From CADAWZ01 sp045114665 (lineage in GTDB: Bacteria; Vulcanimicrobiota; CADAWZ01): a DNA stretch of 9,720 bases. The notes below the pieces were generated by a model. It ran no database searches. It was not told the origin of the DNA and saw nothing but the letters and a program-made list of their open reading frames with translations. Of this stretch, positions 1 to 7,800 are shown piece after piece. Made by a program: the position numbers and the translations under genes. Where the stretch lies: NCBI GenBank assembly GCA_045114665.1, contig JBGUKW010000285.1, forward strand, positions 1-9,720, written 5' to 3'. Numbering within the stretch: the first letter of the stretch is position 1; each line of letters begins with the position of its first letter.

Positions 1-1313
1 AAATTAAAAGTAACAGCAATAAATGGGAATATTATCCCTGCCATAAATGCAGATAATTTTCGATATATTAGCATTTTTCCTGAAATCAAACACAAAACAG
101 AAAATAAAGCCCACAATCCCAATATCATGTAATCAAATTTTTGTTTCTTAAAAACTTTTCTACAACACAAAACAAATGCAGAAGCTATTCCCAAAGATAT
201 AATAAAAGCATAAACATTCGGATAATCTGTCTTTGGAAAAGGCTTTGACATTCCAATATTCATTCCATTTGAAGTAACAGCATTTTTTACAGCTGTTATA
301 TATTCCATATTTACTTCACTTGCATTTAAATTGCCATATAAAACAATATGAGGTCTTATAAAAATCAACCTTATATTTCTCTCTCTTACCCCAAGAGAGT
401 ATTTCTCAGCCATGCTCTCAATCGAAAGTTTTTTCTGTTGAACAGGAACTATGGTCATAACTCTTACTGCAAGTTCAGGAGCTTTTAAACCCAGTGTTTT
501 AATTCCTTTTTGCATTGCTTTTACATTTGGTGCTTCCATTATTCCAAAAGGAAGAGATAATTCTTTTAAAACAGAAACAGTGTAATCAAGATATGAAGGA
601 AAACCTGTTACATCATTATCTGAACCTGCAAAAATAATTTTATCTGCAAAACATTCATTTTTTAAAATAGAAAAAAATTTCCTTATAGATTCAGGATTCA
701 TATTTGGGTTATTTCCAGGACGAAGGACAATTCCCAAACCAAGTTTTTTACATTCCTGTATTTTCTTTATAGAAAAACCTATTCCAAGATTATCACCTGA
801 AGACCTTGTCATGAATATTTTTACAACTGCTGGTTCTTCTATGGAAAGTTCTTGTGGTTCAAATAAAACTTTTAAATCAGTGTAAGATGAAAAAGAAAAT
901 TTCTTTAGCTGATTCAAAACATCTTCAGAATAAACCAAAAGATAAGTTTGTTCTGGCTCAATTTTACCGATATGATGTAAAACATCTTCTGAAAGTTCGG
1001 ATTTTACAGCCAATCCATTAAAATAACGGATAATTCCACTTCTACTCAAAGTTTCTATTGTATCTTCTGAAAATGCTATAGATGAAAGCCCTCTATCTTG
1101 AAAATCAGATAACATTTCATAAAAATCAAGATTATGAGATTGTGCAAATTCATAAAGTGCATAATAATCAGCTGTAATTTCTACTGTCCTATTAGACGAT
1201 TCAATGCCATGTCTCTGTACAGTAACCAAAATAGCAATTATAAATGACAAAATGACAAAAACAAACATAGCTTTGCCAATTTTATCTGAAAAAATTTTTT
1301 TTAAACTATCCAA
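1..1313 (-). CDS. DUF5693 family membrane protein, C-terminus beyond the left edge
   Basis: No biochemical role is established for this family, as far as I know. The frame is open from a TTG at 1313 to base 1, giving 437 codons with no stop, so the 3' part lies outside the window. Residues about 14-32 form an N-terminal membrane anchor. It is followed by NRTVEITADYY (41-51), a family-typical start of the large extracytoplasmic domain. VRERNIRLIFIRP (about 309-321) is another family hallmark, just before a run of C-terminal membrane helices (three visible, from about residue 368). A stop (TAG, 1326-1328) lies in frame five codons upstream, and AGGGTGA (1321-1327) sits 7 nt before the TTG, so TTG is the supported start; the next in-frame ATG is 15 codons later. 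It is 12 nt downstream of the DUF697 gene and probably translationally coupled to it. In other genomes I recall this family beside csaB-like cell-wall genes, but that neighbour would be off-window. Confidence 0.8.
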   Translation of the reverse strand, partial: MDSLKKIFSDKIGKAMFVFVILSFIIAILVTVQRHGIESSNRTVEITADYYALYEFAQSHNLDFYEMLSDFQDRGLSSIAFSEDTIETLSRSGIIRYFNGLAVKSELSEDVLHHIGKIEPEQTYLLVYSEDVLNQLKKFSFSSYTDLKVLFEPQELSIEEPAVVKIFMTRSSGDNLGIGFSIKKIQECKKLGLGIVLRPGNNPNMNPESIRKFFSILKNECFADKIIFAGSDNDVTGFPSYLDYTVSVLKELSLPFGIMEAPNVKAMQKGIKTLGLKAPELAVRVMTIVPVQQKKLSIESMAEKYSLGVRERNIRLIFIRPHIVLYGNLNASEVNMEYITAVKNAVTSNGMNIGMSKPFPKTDYPNVYAFIISLGIASAFVLCCRKVFKKQKFDYMILGLWALFSVLCLISGKMLIYRKLSAFMAGIIFPFIAVTFN

Positions 1314-1320
1314 TTTAATA

Positions 1321-1327
1321 TCACCCT
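1321..1327 (-). promoter_or_regulatory. Ribosome binding site that decides the TTG start of the DUF5693 gene
   Basis: On the minus strand AGGGTGA ends 7 nt before TTG (1311-1313). It overlaps the TAG stop of the preceding gene (1326-1328), an arrangement typical of coupled translation. There is no ATG or GTG in frame between the upstream stop and this TTG. Confidence 0.6.
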
Positions 1328-2312
1328 ATTTTTTTCTTCTTCCAAAAATTTTTCTGATAAAATCAGAATGTAAAATTCTATCAAAAAATTGTCTTTTAGC
1401 AAAAGAATAAATATCTTTTAATTCTTTTGTTGTCAATAATTTTTTATCTCTATAAAACTTTTTAGATGCCGTTCCAACAACATAAGTGCCACCAAAAGCA
1501 ATAGATGCTTTAACAGCTGGACCAGCAACAGGAATAAAACCACTCACAGTTCTTGCCACTGCCTTCCATCCAAATGAACCTGCAAGAATAGGCCAAAGTT
1601 CTCCCATTCTTGCAAAAAAATCAATTTCAGCTCCATATATAGCTGCAATCCTCATGGCAAGTCTAATTTGATTTGCTGTCAAAATAACAGTTTCCCCAGG
1701 TACAGCAAAAAGACTGACAACAGGACCAACAATAGGAGCTTCGGCAGGAATTGAAGAGACAAGAGCAATTCCTGCGTTATCTCTTGAAATATTGAAAATC
1801 AGACTATCTGAAAGAGAATCTCTCAAACCTGGATAAATTCGAGCAGCTGAAAATACACTTTTTCCTAAATATTTTATAAGTTTTTCACAGAACATTGTTT
1901 CGGTCATGTACCAGATAGGTTTTTTCATAGTCATTTTAGAAAAAAGAGAATTTACATTTTCAACCTGTATTGGTTCAGCTTCTCCTTTGACACAAAAAAT
2001 AACTTTTTTCCTGAGATTTATTGGAATTGCTTTTAAAATCTTGCTTATTCCATCTATATCCATTATAGCTGTATCAGTAAAAAAGAGCGAAAAAGTTGAA
2101 TTTACAATTCTTGAACACTCAGCAGAAGAAGAAGGAAATTTGTTTATTTTCACATCTTCATTTTCTGGCATTAAAACTTCTGCAACAGCTAAAGCCGAAG
2201 GCTCATCACCAAAAAATTCAAAAGTTACAGAATTGTTGAATTCATTTTCAACATCTTCCATTGAAAACTGACTTTTGAAAATATTAAAAAGGTCTTTCAA
2301 ATTAAAATTCAT
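1326..2312 (-). CDS. DUF697 domain protein with a possible degenerate GTPase-like N-terminus
   Basis: A 328-residue protein of unknown function. The C-terminal half (about 160-285) matches the DUF697/YcjF-like pattern: an IYPG segment at 159-162, a hydrophobic Gly/Pro/Ala stretch (181-205), LTANQIRLAMRIAAIYG (211-227), and a second glycine-rich hydrophobic segment (251-280). DUF697 domains are commonly attached to small GTPases and sit at or in the membrane. Here the N-terminal 30-150 has strands where a G domain would have them (FEFFGD at 31-36, FSLFFTD at 74-80, KVIFCVKG at 103-110). It has no P-loop GxxxxGK[ST] and no NKxD, so nucleotide binding is unlikely; the degenerate-GTPase reading is my inference. 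The tail is basic (GRRKK). The start is an ATG at 2310-2312 with AGAGGA (2321-2326) 8 nt upstream. It is first gene of the leftward pair, with a good promoter candidate at 2382-2410. Confidence 0.75.
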   Translation of the reverse strand: MNFNLKDLFNIFKSQFSMEDVENEFNNSVTFEFFGDEPSALAVAEVLMPENEDVKINKFPSSSAECSRIVNSTFSLFFTDTAIMDIDGISKILKAIPINLRKKVIFCVKGEAEPIQVENVNSLFSKMTMKKPIWYMTETMFCEKLIKYLGKSVFSAARIYPGLRDSLSDSLIFNISRDNAGIALVSSIPAEAPIVGPVVSLFAVPGETVILTANQIRLAMRIAAIYGAEIDFFARMGELWPILAGSFGWKAVARTVSGFIPVAGPAVKASIAFGGTYVVGTASKKFYRDKKLLTTKELKDIYSFAKRQFFDRILHSDFIRKIFGRRKK

Positions 2313-2354
2313 AAAAAAAATCCTCTTTTTTTTTTATTTTTATTGTTTTAGATA

Positions 2355-2383
2355 TTTACAAATATTTTTTTTTGGATTATTAT
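2355..2383 (+). promoter_or_regulatory. Candidate promoter for the esterase and Tim44-like pair
   Basis: TTTACA (2355-2360) and TATTAT (2378-2383) are 17 nt apart, each one mismatch from consensus. A perfect TATAAT also occurs at 2386-2391 but lacks a convincing -35. Either choice puts the -10 on top of, or touching, the -10 of the leftward promoter. Confidence 0.4.
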
Positions 2384-2410
2384 TATATAATATACAAAAA
2401 ATAAGATCAA
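2382..2410 (-). promoter_or_regulatory. Sigma-70-type promoter for the DUF697-DUF5693 pair
   Basis: Read on the minus strand, TTGATC (2405-2410) and a perfect TATAAT (2382-2387) are separated by exactly 17 nt (2388-2404). This lies about 70 nt upstream of the ATG at 2312. The region is very AT-rich, so chance boxes are possible, but both the spacing and the -10 are ideal. Confidence 0.5.
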
Positions 2411-2460
2411 TAATTTCTAAAAATAAAATTATAAAATAAACAGAATAAGAAGGAGGAAAA

Positions 2461-3162
2461 ATGTCAACAGTATTACATAGAGAATTTTATTCACCTGCTT
2501 TAAAATGTAACAAAAGATATTGTATATATTTACCAGATTCATATTATACAAGTGATTTGAGATATTCAGTTTTATACCTACTTCCAGGACTTATGGACTA
2601 TGAAGTAACTTGGTTTGAAAAAGGACATGTCCAACAACATATGGACAATCTCATAAGAGAAGAAAAAATAAGAGAATTCATTGTTGTATCTGCAGATAAA
2701 GATGATGCAGCACTCGACATAAACAGAAAAAATGAATTTGCAAACTACTTAGCAAAAGATTTAAAAGGACATATTGACTGTGAATATAGAACATTATCAA
2801 TGAGAAAACACACTGGAATAGAAGGACTTTCTTTGGGAGCTACTTGGTCTATTCACATGGGAATCAATTTTCCTGAAATATATTCTTCAATAGGTGCTTT
2901 AAGCGGTGGCTATGGTGATGAAGTATATAACAAAATTTGGGAAGAAAGAAACCAAATACAACAACTTGGAATGAGATTCAGAATAGGTGTTGGAACTTGG
3001 GAACCAGAATATATACCAGGTAGCGAAAAATTTGTGAGTTTCATTAAAGATTTAGGTCTTTACTGTGAAATCGAAAAAACAGAAGGTCCACATGACTGGC
3101 CTCTATGGGAAAAACAGATATACAATTCACTACAATTCCATTATTATTCATTCAATCACTAA
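2461..3162 (+). CDS. Putative esterase of the esterase D / PF00756 alpha/beta-hydrolase family
   Basis: A 233-residue cytosolic carboxylesterase-type serine hydrolase; its natural substrate cannot be read from sequence. There is no signal peptide. The core begins with the family segment YLLPGLMDYEVTWF (39-52), where the usual oxyanion-side HG is PG. The nucleophile elbow is GLSLG (122-126), with Ser124. The catalytic His is His211 in GPHDWPLW (209-216), matching the family's GxHDWxxW block. At the acid position the usual CGxxD appears as VGTWE (177-181), so Glu181 would stand in for Asp, an uncommon but workable change. The length is slightly short for the family (about 240-280). The start ATG follows a strong AAGGAGG with 4 nt of spacing. 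The gene ends 27 nt before the Tim44-like gene and is probably co-transcribed with it. S-formylglutathione hydrolase, acetyl-xylan or feruloyl esterase relatives are possible, but none is specifically indicated. Confidence 0.85.
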   Translation: MSTVLHREFYSPALKCNKRYCIYLPDSYYTSDLRYSVLYLLPGLMDYEVTWFEKGHVQQHMDNLIREEKIREFIVVSADKDDAALDINRKNEFANYLAKDLKGHIDCEYRTLSMRKHTGIEGLSLGATWSIHMGINFPEIYSSIGALSGGYGDEVYNKIWEERNQIQQLGMRFRIGVGTWEPEYIPGSEKFVSFIKDLGLYCEIEKTEGPHDWPLWEKQIYNSLQFHYYSFNH

Positions 3163-3189
3163 ATTTAAAAGTCAAGTTGGGGGATTTTA

Positions 3190-4548
3190 ATGTTCAAATT
3201 TTTAAAATCAAAAGGAAAGATTTGTAAAATAATTGCCATAACACTATTATTTATTACTTACTTTTCAAATGCTGTATATGCTTGGGGAAAATGGACAGGA
3301 ACTGTTATAACTTCAGAAGGTTCTGTTACAAAAATTTATACAGATTTTAACAATCCTACTTGGTGGCCATTGCAAATTTCTGTATCATTATCGTTAATAT
3401 TTGCAATTATATTTTTTCTTATGGATGCAAAAAACATAATAAAAGATGTATATGTAAAAAAAGAAAAGTTTTTAACAGATAAAGATATATTAAAAGGATC
3501 ATTGCCTGAAGATATTCTAGAATCGGATAACTCACTCACAAAGGGAATTGCCCAAATAAGAGAATCAGATCCTAATTTTTCTATAACAGATTTCTTAGAA
3601 CAAATAGATAATCTATATAGATATTCTATAAAAGGAAGACTAACTCATAATTGGGGAGGAGCTTCATATTCAATACCAACTCCAATATTGCTTACATTGG
3701 AAAAAAATCCAATAAAAGTTACAAAATATAAACCATTGCTCCCTGAAATAATGGAAATAAGAAGTTATACAACAGGAACAGATAAAGCAATAATCAAATT
3801 CAAAGGTATAGGTGAGTCAAAAACAAATGCCTCTACACTTGAAACTTATGAAGAAGAAATTTGGACATTGGAAAGAGCTAAAGGCGTTCAATCACAACAT
3901 AGTTATGATATGACAACATGTCCTAAATGTGGTAATAAAGAACTTCCAGATGACGATGGAAAATGTCCATCTTGTGGAATAACAGCTGGGGAAGATAAAA
4001 ATGGTTGGATATTGATAATTACTGATAGGGCTCAAACAAAACCAATAACATCATATCAACCTACAAAAATAACAGACAGAGATGACACACTTATAACAAC
4101 AGTAATGCAACCAAATTTAGAAGCAAAAATAGATTGGTTAAAAAAGAGAAATCCAAGTTTTTCTGTCGAAAAAATGACAGAAACAGTAAAATATTTAATA
4201 ACTAAATTCTATCTAAATCTTTTTGGAGAGTCAGAAAATCAAAAAGAAATATGTTCCAATTTCTTCTTAAGAAATGCGATAATAGATAATGAAAATATAC
4301 AGAATTACAAGGAAAATCATCAAATAAATATATCTGGAATAACAATATATGCTTTAAAACCAACAAGAGTCATACCAGATCCATATATAGATATAATAAC
4401 ATATAGAGTTTGGGGAAAAATAGACCTTGCGGGAGCTAATACCCAAAAAGAAACAATGTTCTCAGATTATATAACAATTTGCAGAGAAATAAACAAATCT
4501 GATTGGAAAATATGGAATATTGAATCAGCAATAAAATACAGAGATTAG
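3190..4548 (+). CDS. Membrane-anchored zinc-ribbon protein with two Tim44-like domains
   Basis: A 452-residue protein; bacterial Tim44-like proteins are mostly uncharacterised and not shown to act in import. Residues 1-31 form a signal peptide (basic start, hydrophobic 13-23, VYA at 29-31). A Trp-rich segment (AWGKW; TWWP) and a membrane helix (about 59-79) follow, so the bulk is predicted cytoplasmic. Tim44-like domain 1 spans about 112-281 (RESDPNFSITDFLEQ at 124-138) and carries a zinc ribbon, Cys244, Cys247, Cys259, Cys262 (CxxC-X11-CxxC), followed by GWILIITD. A second copy at about 306-448 begins with KRNPSFSVEKMTE (319-331) and closes with SDWKIWNIE (437-445), without cysteines. The NTF2-like module is therefore duplicated and only copy 1 has the ribbon. 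The start is an ATG after GGGGGA with 5 nt of spacing, a weaker site than that of the esterase. It is probably the second gene of the pair, ended by the terminator at 4566. Confidence 0.7.
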   Translation: MFKFLKSKGKICKIIAITLLFITYFSNAVYAWGKWTGTVITSEGSVTKIYTDFNNPTWWPLQISVSLSLIFAIIFFLMDAKNIIKDVYVKKEKFLTDKDILKGSLPEDILESDNSLTKGIAQIRESDPNFSITDFLEQIDNLYRYSIKGRLTHNWGGASYSIPTPILLTLEKNPIKVTKYKPLLPEIMEIRSYTTGTDKAIIKFKGIGESKTNASTLETYEEEIWTLERAKGVQSQHSYDMTTCPKCGNKELPDDDGKCPSCGITAGEDKNGWILIITDRAQTKPITSYQPTKITDRDDTLITTVMQPNLEAKIDWLKKRNPSFSVEKMTETVKYLITKFYLNLFGESENQKEICSNFFLRNAIIDNENIQNYKENHQINISGITIYALKPTRVIPDPYIDIITYRVWGKIDLAGANTQKETMFSDYITICREINKSDWKIWNIESAIKYRD

Positions 4549-4565
4549 AAACATAAAAAAATCAT

Positions 4566-4606
4566 AAAAACAGACTTTATAAAAAAATAAAGTCTGTTTT
4601 TTTTTT
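4566..4606 (+). terminator. Rho-independent terminator after the Tim44-like gene
   Basis: A 15-bp perfect stem (arms 4566-4580 and 4587-4601, core CAGACTTTAT / ATAAAGTCTG) with a 6-A loop runs into a T10 tract (4597-4606). It begins 18 nt after the stop codon. The arms start with an A-run, so on the minus strand it also ends in T's and could act in both directions. Confidence 0.9.
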
Positions 4607-4614
4607 GCCATGAC

Positions 4615-4673
4615 AAAAATATCTTTTAAAGATATTTTTAACTTTAAAAAAAAATATTTAAAGTTAAAAATAT
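4615..4673. repeat. Two overlapping perfect inverted repeats that share an arm
   Basis: Hairpin A pairs 4615-4626 with 4628-4639 (12 bp, core ATATCTTT/AAAGATAT). Hairpin B pairs 4632-4648 with 4657-4673 (17 bp, core TTAACTTTAAA/TTTAAAGTTAA) with an 8-nt loop. They share 4632-4639, so only one can form in one molecule. No T-tract follows either, and the arms are almost pure A/T. This lies between the terminator and the next promoter, so it may never be transcribed much and could act as DNA rather than RNA. Confidence 0.65.
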
Positions 4674-4703
4674 TACCTATCTAATGTTTTTTTAATGTTT
4701 GTC

Positions 4704-4721
4704 AAAAAAAAAAAAAAAAAA
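4704..4721 (+). repeat. Homopolymer of 18 A
   Basis: An uninterrupted A-run about 77 nt upstream of the -10 box of the secreted-protein gene. A-tracts near promoters can bend DNA or act as UP-like elements. Runs this long are also prone to replication slippage and to sequencing or assembly length errors. Confidence 0.9.
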
Positions 4722-4797
4722 TAATCTTTATCATTAAAACCCAAAAAAAATAATGACAATAATGTAATAATTAATTTAACTTTTTTTTAATATTTAA

Positions 4798-4806
4798 TGC
4801 TATAAT
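4798..4806 (+). promoter_or_regulatory. Extended -10 promoter of the secreted coiled-coil protein gene
   Basis: TGCTATAAT, meaning TGn (4798-4800) plus a perfect TATAAT (4801-4806), lies 62 nt before the start codon. No good -35 box sits 16-18 nt upstream (4778-4783 reads AACTTT), as often seen when the TGn extension compensates. The predicted start of transcription is about 4812-4814, leaving a leader of about 55 nt. Confidence 0.6.
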
Positions 4807-4811
4807 TCATC

Positions 4812-4841
4812 TATACAAAAATATACGCAATCATTTGTATA
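4812..4841 (+). promoter_or_regulatory. Short inverted repeat at the predicted transcription start
   Basis: TATACAAA (4812-4819) and TTTGTATA (4834-4841) form perfect 8-bp arms 14 nt apart. The position, right after the -10, would suit a repressor operator. Alternatively it is a hairpin at the extreme 5' end of the mRNA, which can protect a message from decay. AT-richness makes chance occurrence possible. Confidence 0.4.
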
Positions 4842-4851
4842 AAGAAACTAA

Positions 4852-4858
4852 AAAGGAG
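4852..4858 (+). promoter_or_regulatory. Ribosome binding site that sets the ATG at 4868
   Basis: AAAGGAG ends 9 nt before ATG 4868. The frame is open further upstream from a TTG at 4835, but that codon has no ribosome binding site and would place 11 hydrophilic residues before a perfect signal peptide, and the AGGAG would then lie inside the coding region. Confidence 0.8.
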
Positions 4859-4867
4859 AAAAACAAT

Positions 4868-7800
4868 ATGAAGAAGCTCGTAAGTTTAGCCCTTGCTGGT
4901 ATATGTGCGTTGGCATTTGCCTCTGTAGCAGATGCAGGTTCTACTGTAAGAATGAAAGCCCCAACAAGACAGCAGGGAACAACAAAAACAACAGGTTATG
5001 GTGAAGTTAATATTAACTATGTACAGACAAGATTCAATATCACCAAAAATGGTAAATTGAATAATTACGACTATTCAAGAGGAGTATATATCAATGGTGA
5101 TGTAAAAGGCTATACCGTTGATGATAATCCAGATGCAACAAGCATGGGAGAATATTTGAACTGTGGTGGAAGATATGAAGTAAGATCACTCTTTACAGAC
5201 AATCTCCTTTCTTCACAGAGAGTATATGATGATTTAAGAGAATCACTTGCAAGTGAATATGCAAGAATGATTCCAGCAGTAGCAGGTGAAATATCATCAA
5301 TCCATACAGCCGTTGAAACTTATGGAAATGGTAGAGTTTATAGTGGTGAAAAAGTTGTTGCTAATGCAGGTAGCCAATATTCAAGCACATACAATATTGC
5401 TTATCAAGTAATTCCAGGAAGAATTGCAACATTAGCAAATGGCGATGGTCAAATAGAAGAATCCTCAGTACAGGGAAAAAGAACAAATAACAACAACACT
5501 GTTGCAGGAGATAATGCAGCAAGATCAGCTGCTGCTAACAACAGATCTGCAAACGCACAAGCAACTGCAGTAACAGACAATGACGGTGCTTTTGTACAAG
5601 CAGTTAAAAACTCATTTGCAAATGCAATCTTCACAACATCTGTAGCAAGTGATTTCAAGAATCAGCTAAAAGCAGCTTATGATCAAGATTTAGCTGCCTT
5701 CAATGCACAAGAAACAGCAAATTACAATGCAACAGTACAAGAAAAAGCAAGACTTCAAGCTGAATTAGATCAATTTATAGCTGATTACAATGCAGCAGTA
5801 GCAGCAAGAGATGCTGCTTTAACAGCTCTCAACAACGCAAAAGCTGTAACAGTAGCAAAACAATCAGCTTACGATTCAGCAGTAAGTGCAAGACAAACAG
5901 CTGAAACAAATCTTGCAAATGCAAAAGCAGAAGAAGCTACTGCTCTAACAGCTTACAATAATGCAGTAATAGACAAAAATGCAAAACAAACAACCTATAA
6001 TTCAGCAGTAAGCGACAGAGAAAAAGCAGAAAAAGCATTAAAATCAGCAAAAACAGTTGAAGCAAATGCTCTCAAAGAACTCAACGATGCAAAAGCTGTA
6101 CAGGAAACAGCACAAATAGCTTACCAAAAAGCTGAATCAAAGTTTAACAGCTTTAACTATGGAATGAGAGAAGAAGCATTAGCAGATGCTCTTGATACAG
6201 CAAGAGAAGAATATGACGATGCACACATTGCAGTTGCCGAGGCAAAAGAAGCACAAACAGAAGCACAAAAAGAAGTTACTTCTATACAAGATAAAATTGA
6301 TGTAGCAAGTGAATATATGACATTATGGAATGCCTATGCAGGTGTTAGAAACAGTCATGCAAACATAGGTGAAACAGGAATAGAACAGTTAGAAGCAGTA
6401 AGAGAAAAAGCAGAAGCAGTAAGAGCTTTTGAAGAAGAACATGGCTTAGCACATTCTTATATGCTTATAGATGGTAGTAGCCACAATGTCAGCGTAATAA
6501 TGTATGGTGATGATTACCCAAGCAAAACATATTCATATCCTTCTAAATCTTCTAATATAGCCCCCTTCCTTGGTCATCCTGATACATCTGAATTAGAAAG
6601 TCAGTTATCTTCAGCAAATTCAACTGTAGCACAAGCAAAAGAAGCTGTAACAGCAGCAGAAAAAGCTGAAGCAACAGCAAAGGCAGCTTATGAAGTAGCA
6701 GAAACAGCTTATAATGATGGTATAAAAGAACTAGACAAAGAGCAGAAAGATCTCAAAGATGCAAAAGACAGTGCAAAAGATGCTCTTGACAAAGCAAATA
6801 GCGATGTAATAACAGCACAAGCTGATTATAACGCAAAAGTAGAAGTAAGAGAAGCAAAAGAAGCTGAACTTGCAGTAGCAAAATCAGCAGAAGCAGACGC
6901 ATTTACAGCTCTCAACAATGCAAAAGACAAAGTAACTGAAAAAGACAGCATTTACAAAGCAAAAGTAAAAGCAAGAAAAGCAAAAGAAGTTGAACTTGCA
7001 GATGCACAAAAAGCAGAAGCAGACGCACTTACAGCTCTTAACAATGCAAAAGAAGCTCAAAAACTTGCACAGGCTGACTATGATGCAAAGGCAAGTGCAT
7101 TGGCAGAACTCGGAACAATAGCACAGAAAAAGAATCAATTAAGAGATAGCTTGAACGATTTCATAAGAAATCTAACAGATTATCTTGGCAAAAATCACAG
7201 TCAAGAAGCTGGTTCAACATTTGCTAATGTAGCATATACTAAAGCAACTTATCCAGCTTATGAAGAACCAGACCTCGATGTACTCGGTGGCTCAAATGAA
7301 GAAATAGTATCTGTAAATTCTGTAACATCAATCAAAATAGATGCTCCTACTTATACAATGGTTGATGGTGTCTTAACAGAAACATCAACAGTAAATTCAG
7401 ACTTGTATAATACAACTGTATATATTAAATCAGCAAGAAAGACTATATCTCCACTCGTTCTTGACATAGCAGGAAATGGTCAACTTCAGGCTTCAAATGG
7501 TCAAAATATGCCAGGTCATGATGTTGTTGAAACAGGAAATGTAATCGGTGATTTCTTCGGTGATGGTTTTGAAATCGCTATGGAATGGGTTGGTCCACAA
7601 GATGGTCTTCTCGTAGCTCCAAAAGCTGATGGTTCAGTTGACATGAGCTGTCTATTTGGAACAGCTGGTGGATATGAAACAGGTTATGAAAAACTTTCAC
7701 TCTATGACAAAAATGAAGATATGAAAGTTACTGGTGAAGAACTCAATGGTCTCTCAATTTGGCAGGATACAAACGGAAACGGCATTGCAGAAGCAAATGA

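Larger units (their letters stand above)
4549..4867. other. Gene-free intergenic stretch, with contents listed
   Basis: Across these 319 nt I see the terminator (4566-4606), the paired inverted repeats (4615-4673), an 18-A homopolymer (4704-4721), an extended -10 promoter (4798-4806), a short inverted repeat (4812-4841) and the ribosome binding site of the secreted protein (4852-4858). I find no credible small coding frame or RNA gene. Confidence 0.7.

Noticed and set aside
1204..2271. Plus-strand open frames opposite the DUF697 and DUF5693 genes
   Set aside because: They overlap clear coding sequence on the other strand and have no recognisable motifs.
3930..3978. Zinc ribbon as a DNA-binding or transcription factor domain
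   Set aside because: The surrounding Tim44-like pattern and the N-terminal signal and membrane segments fit a membrane protein better.
4835..4867. Upstream TTG extension of the secreted-protein frame
   Set aside because: It has no ribosome site, adds 11 hydrophilic residues before a perfect signal peptide, and would include the AGGAG within the coding region.
6827..7078. CRISPR-like or intergenic tandem repeat
   Set aside because: The repeat has no spacers, keeps the reading frame, and is explained by the coiled-coil protein repeat.
6884..7138. Minus-strand open frame rich in Cys and Phe
   Set aside because: It is the antisense shadow of the Ala/Lys-rich coiled-coil codons (GCA, AAA, GAA) and has no ribosome site.
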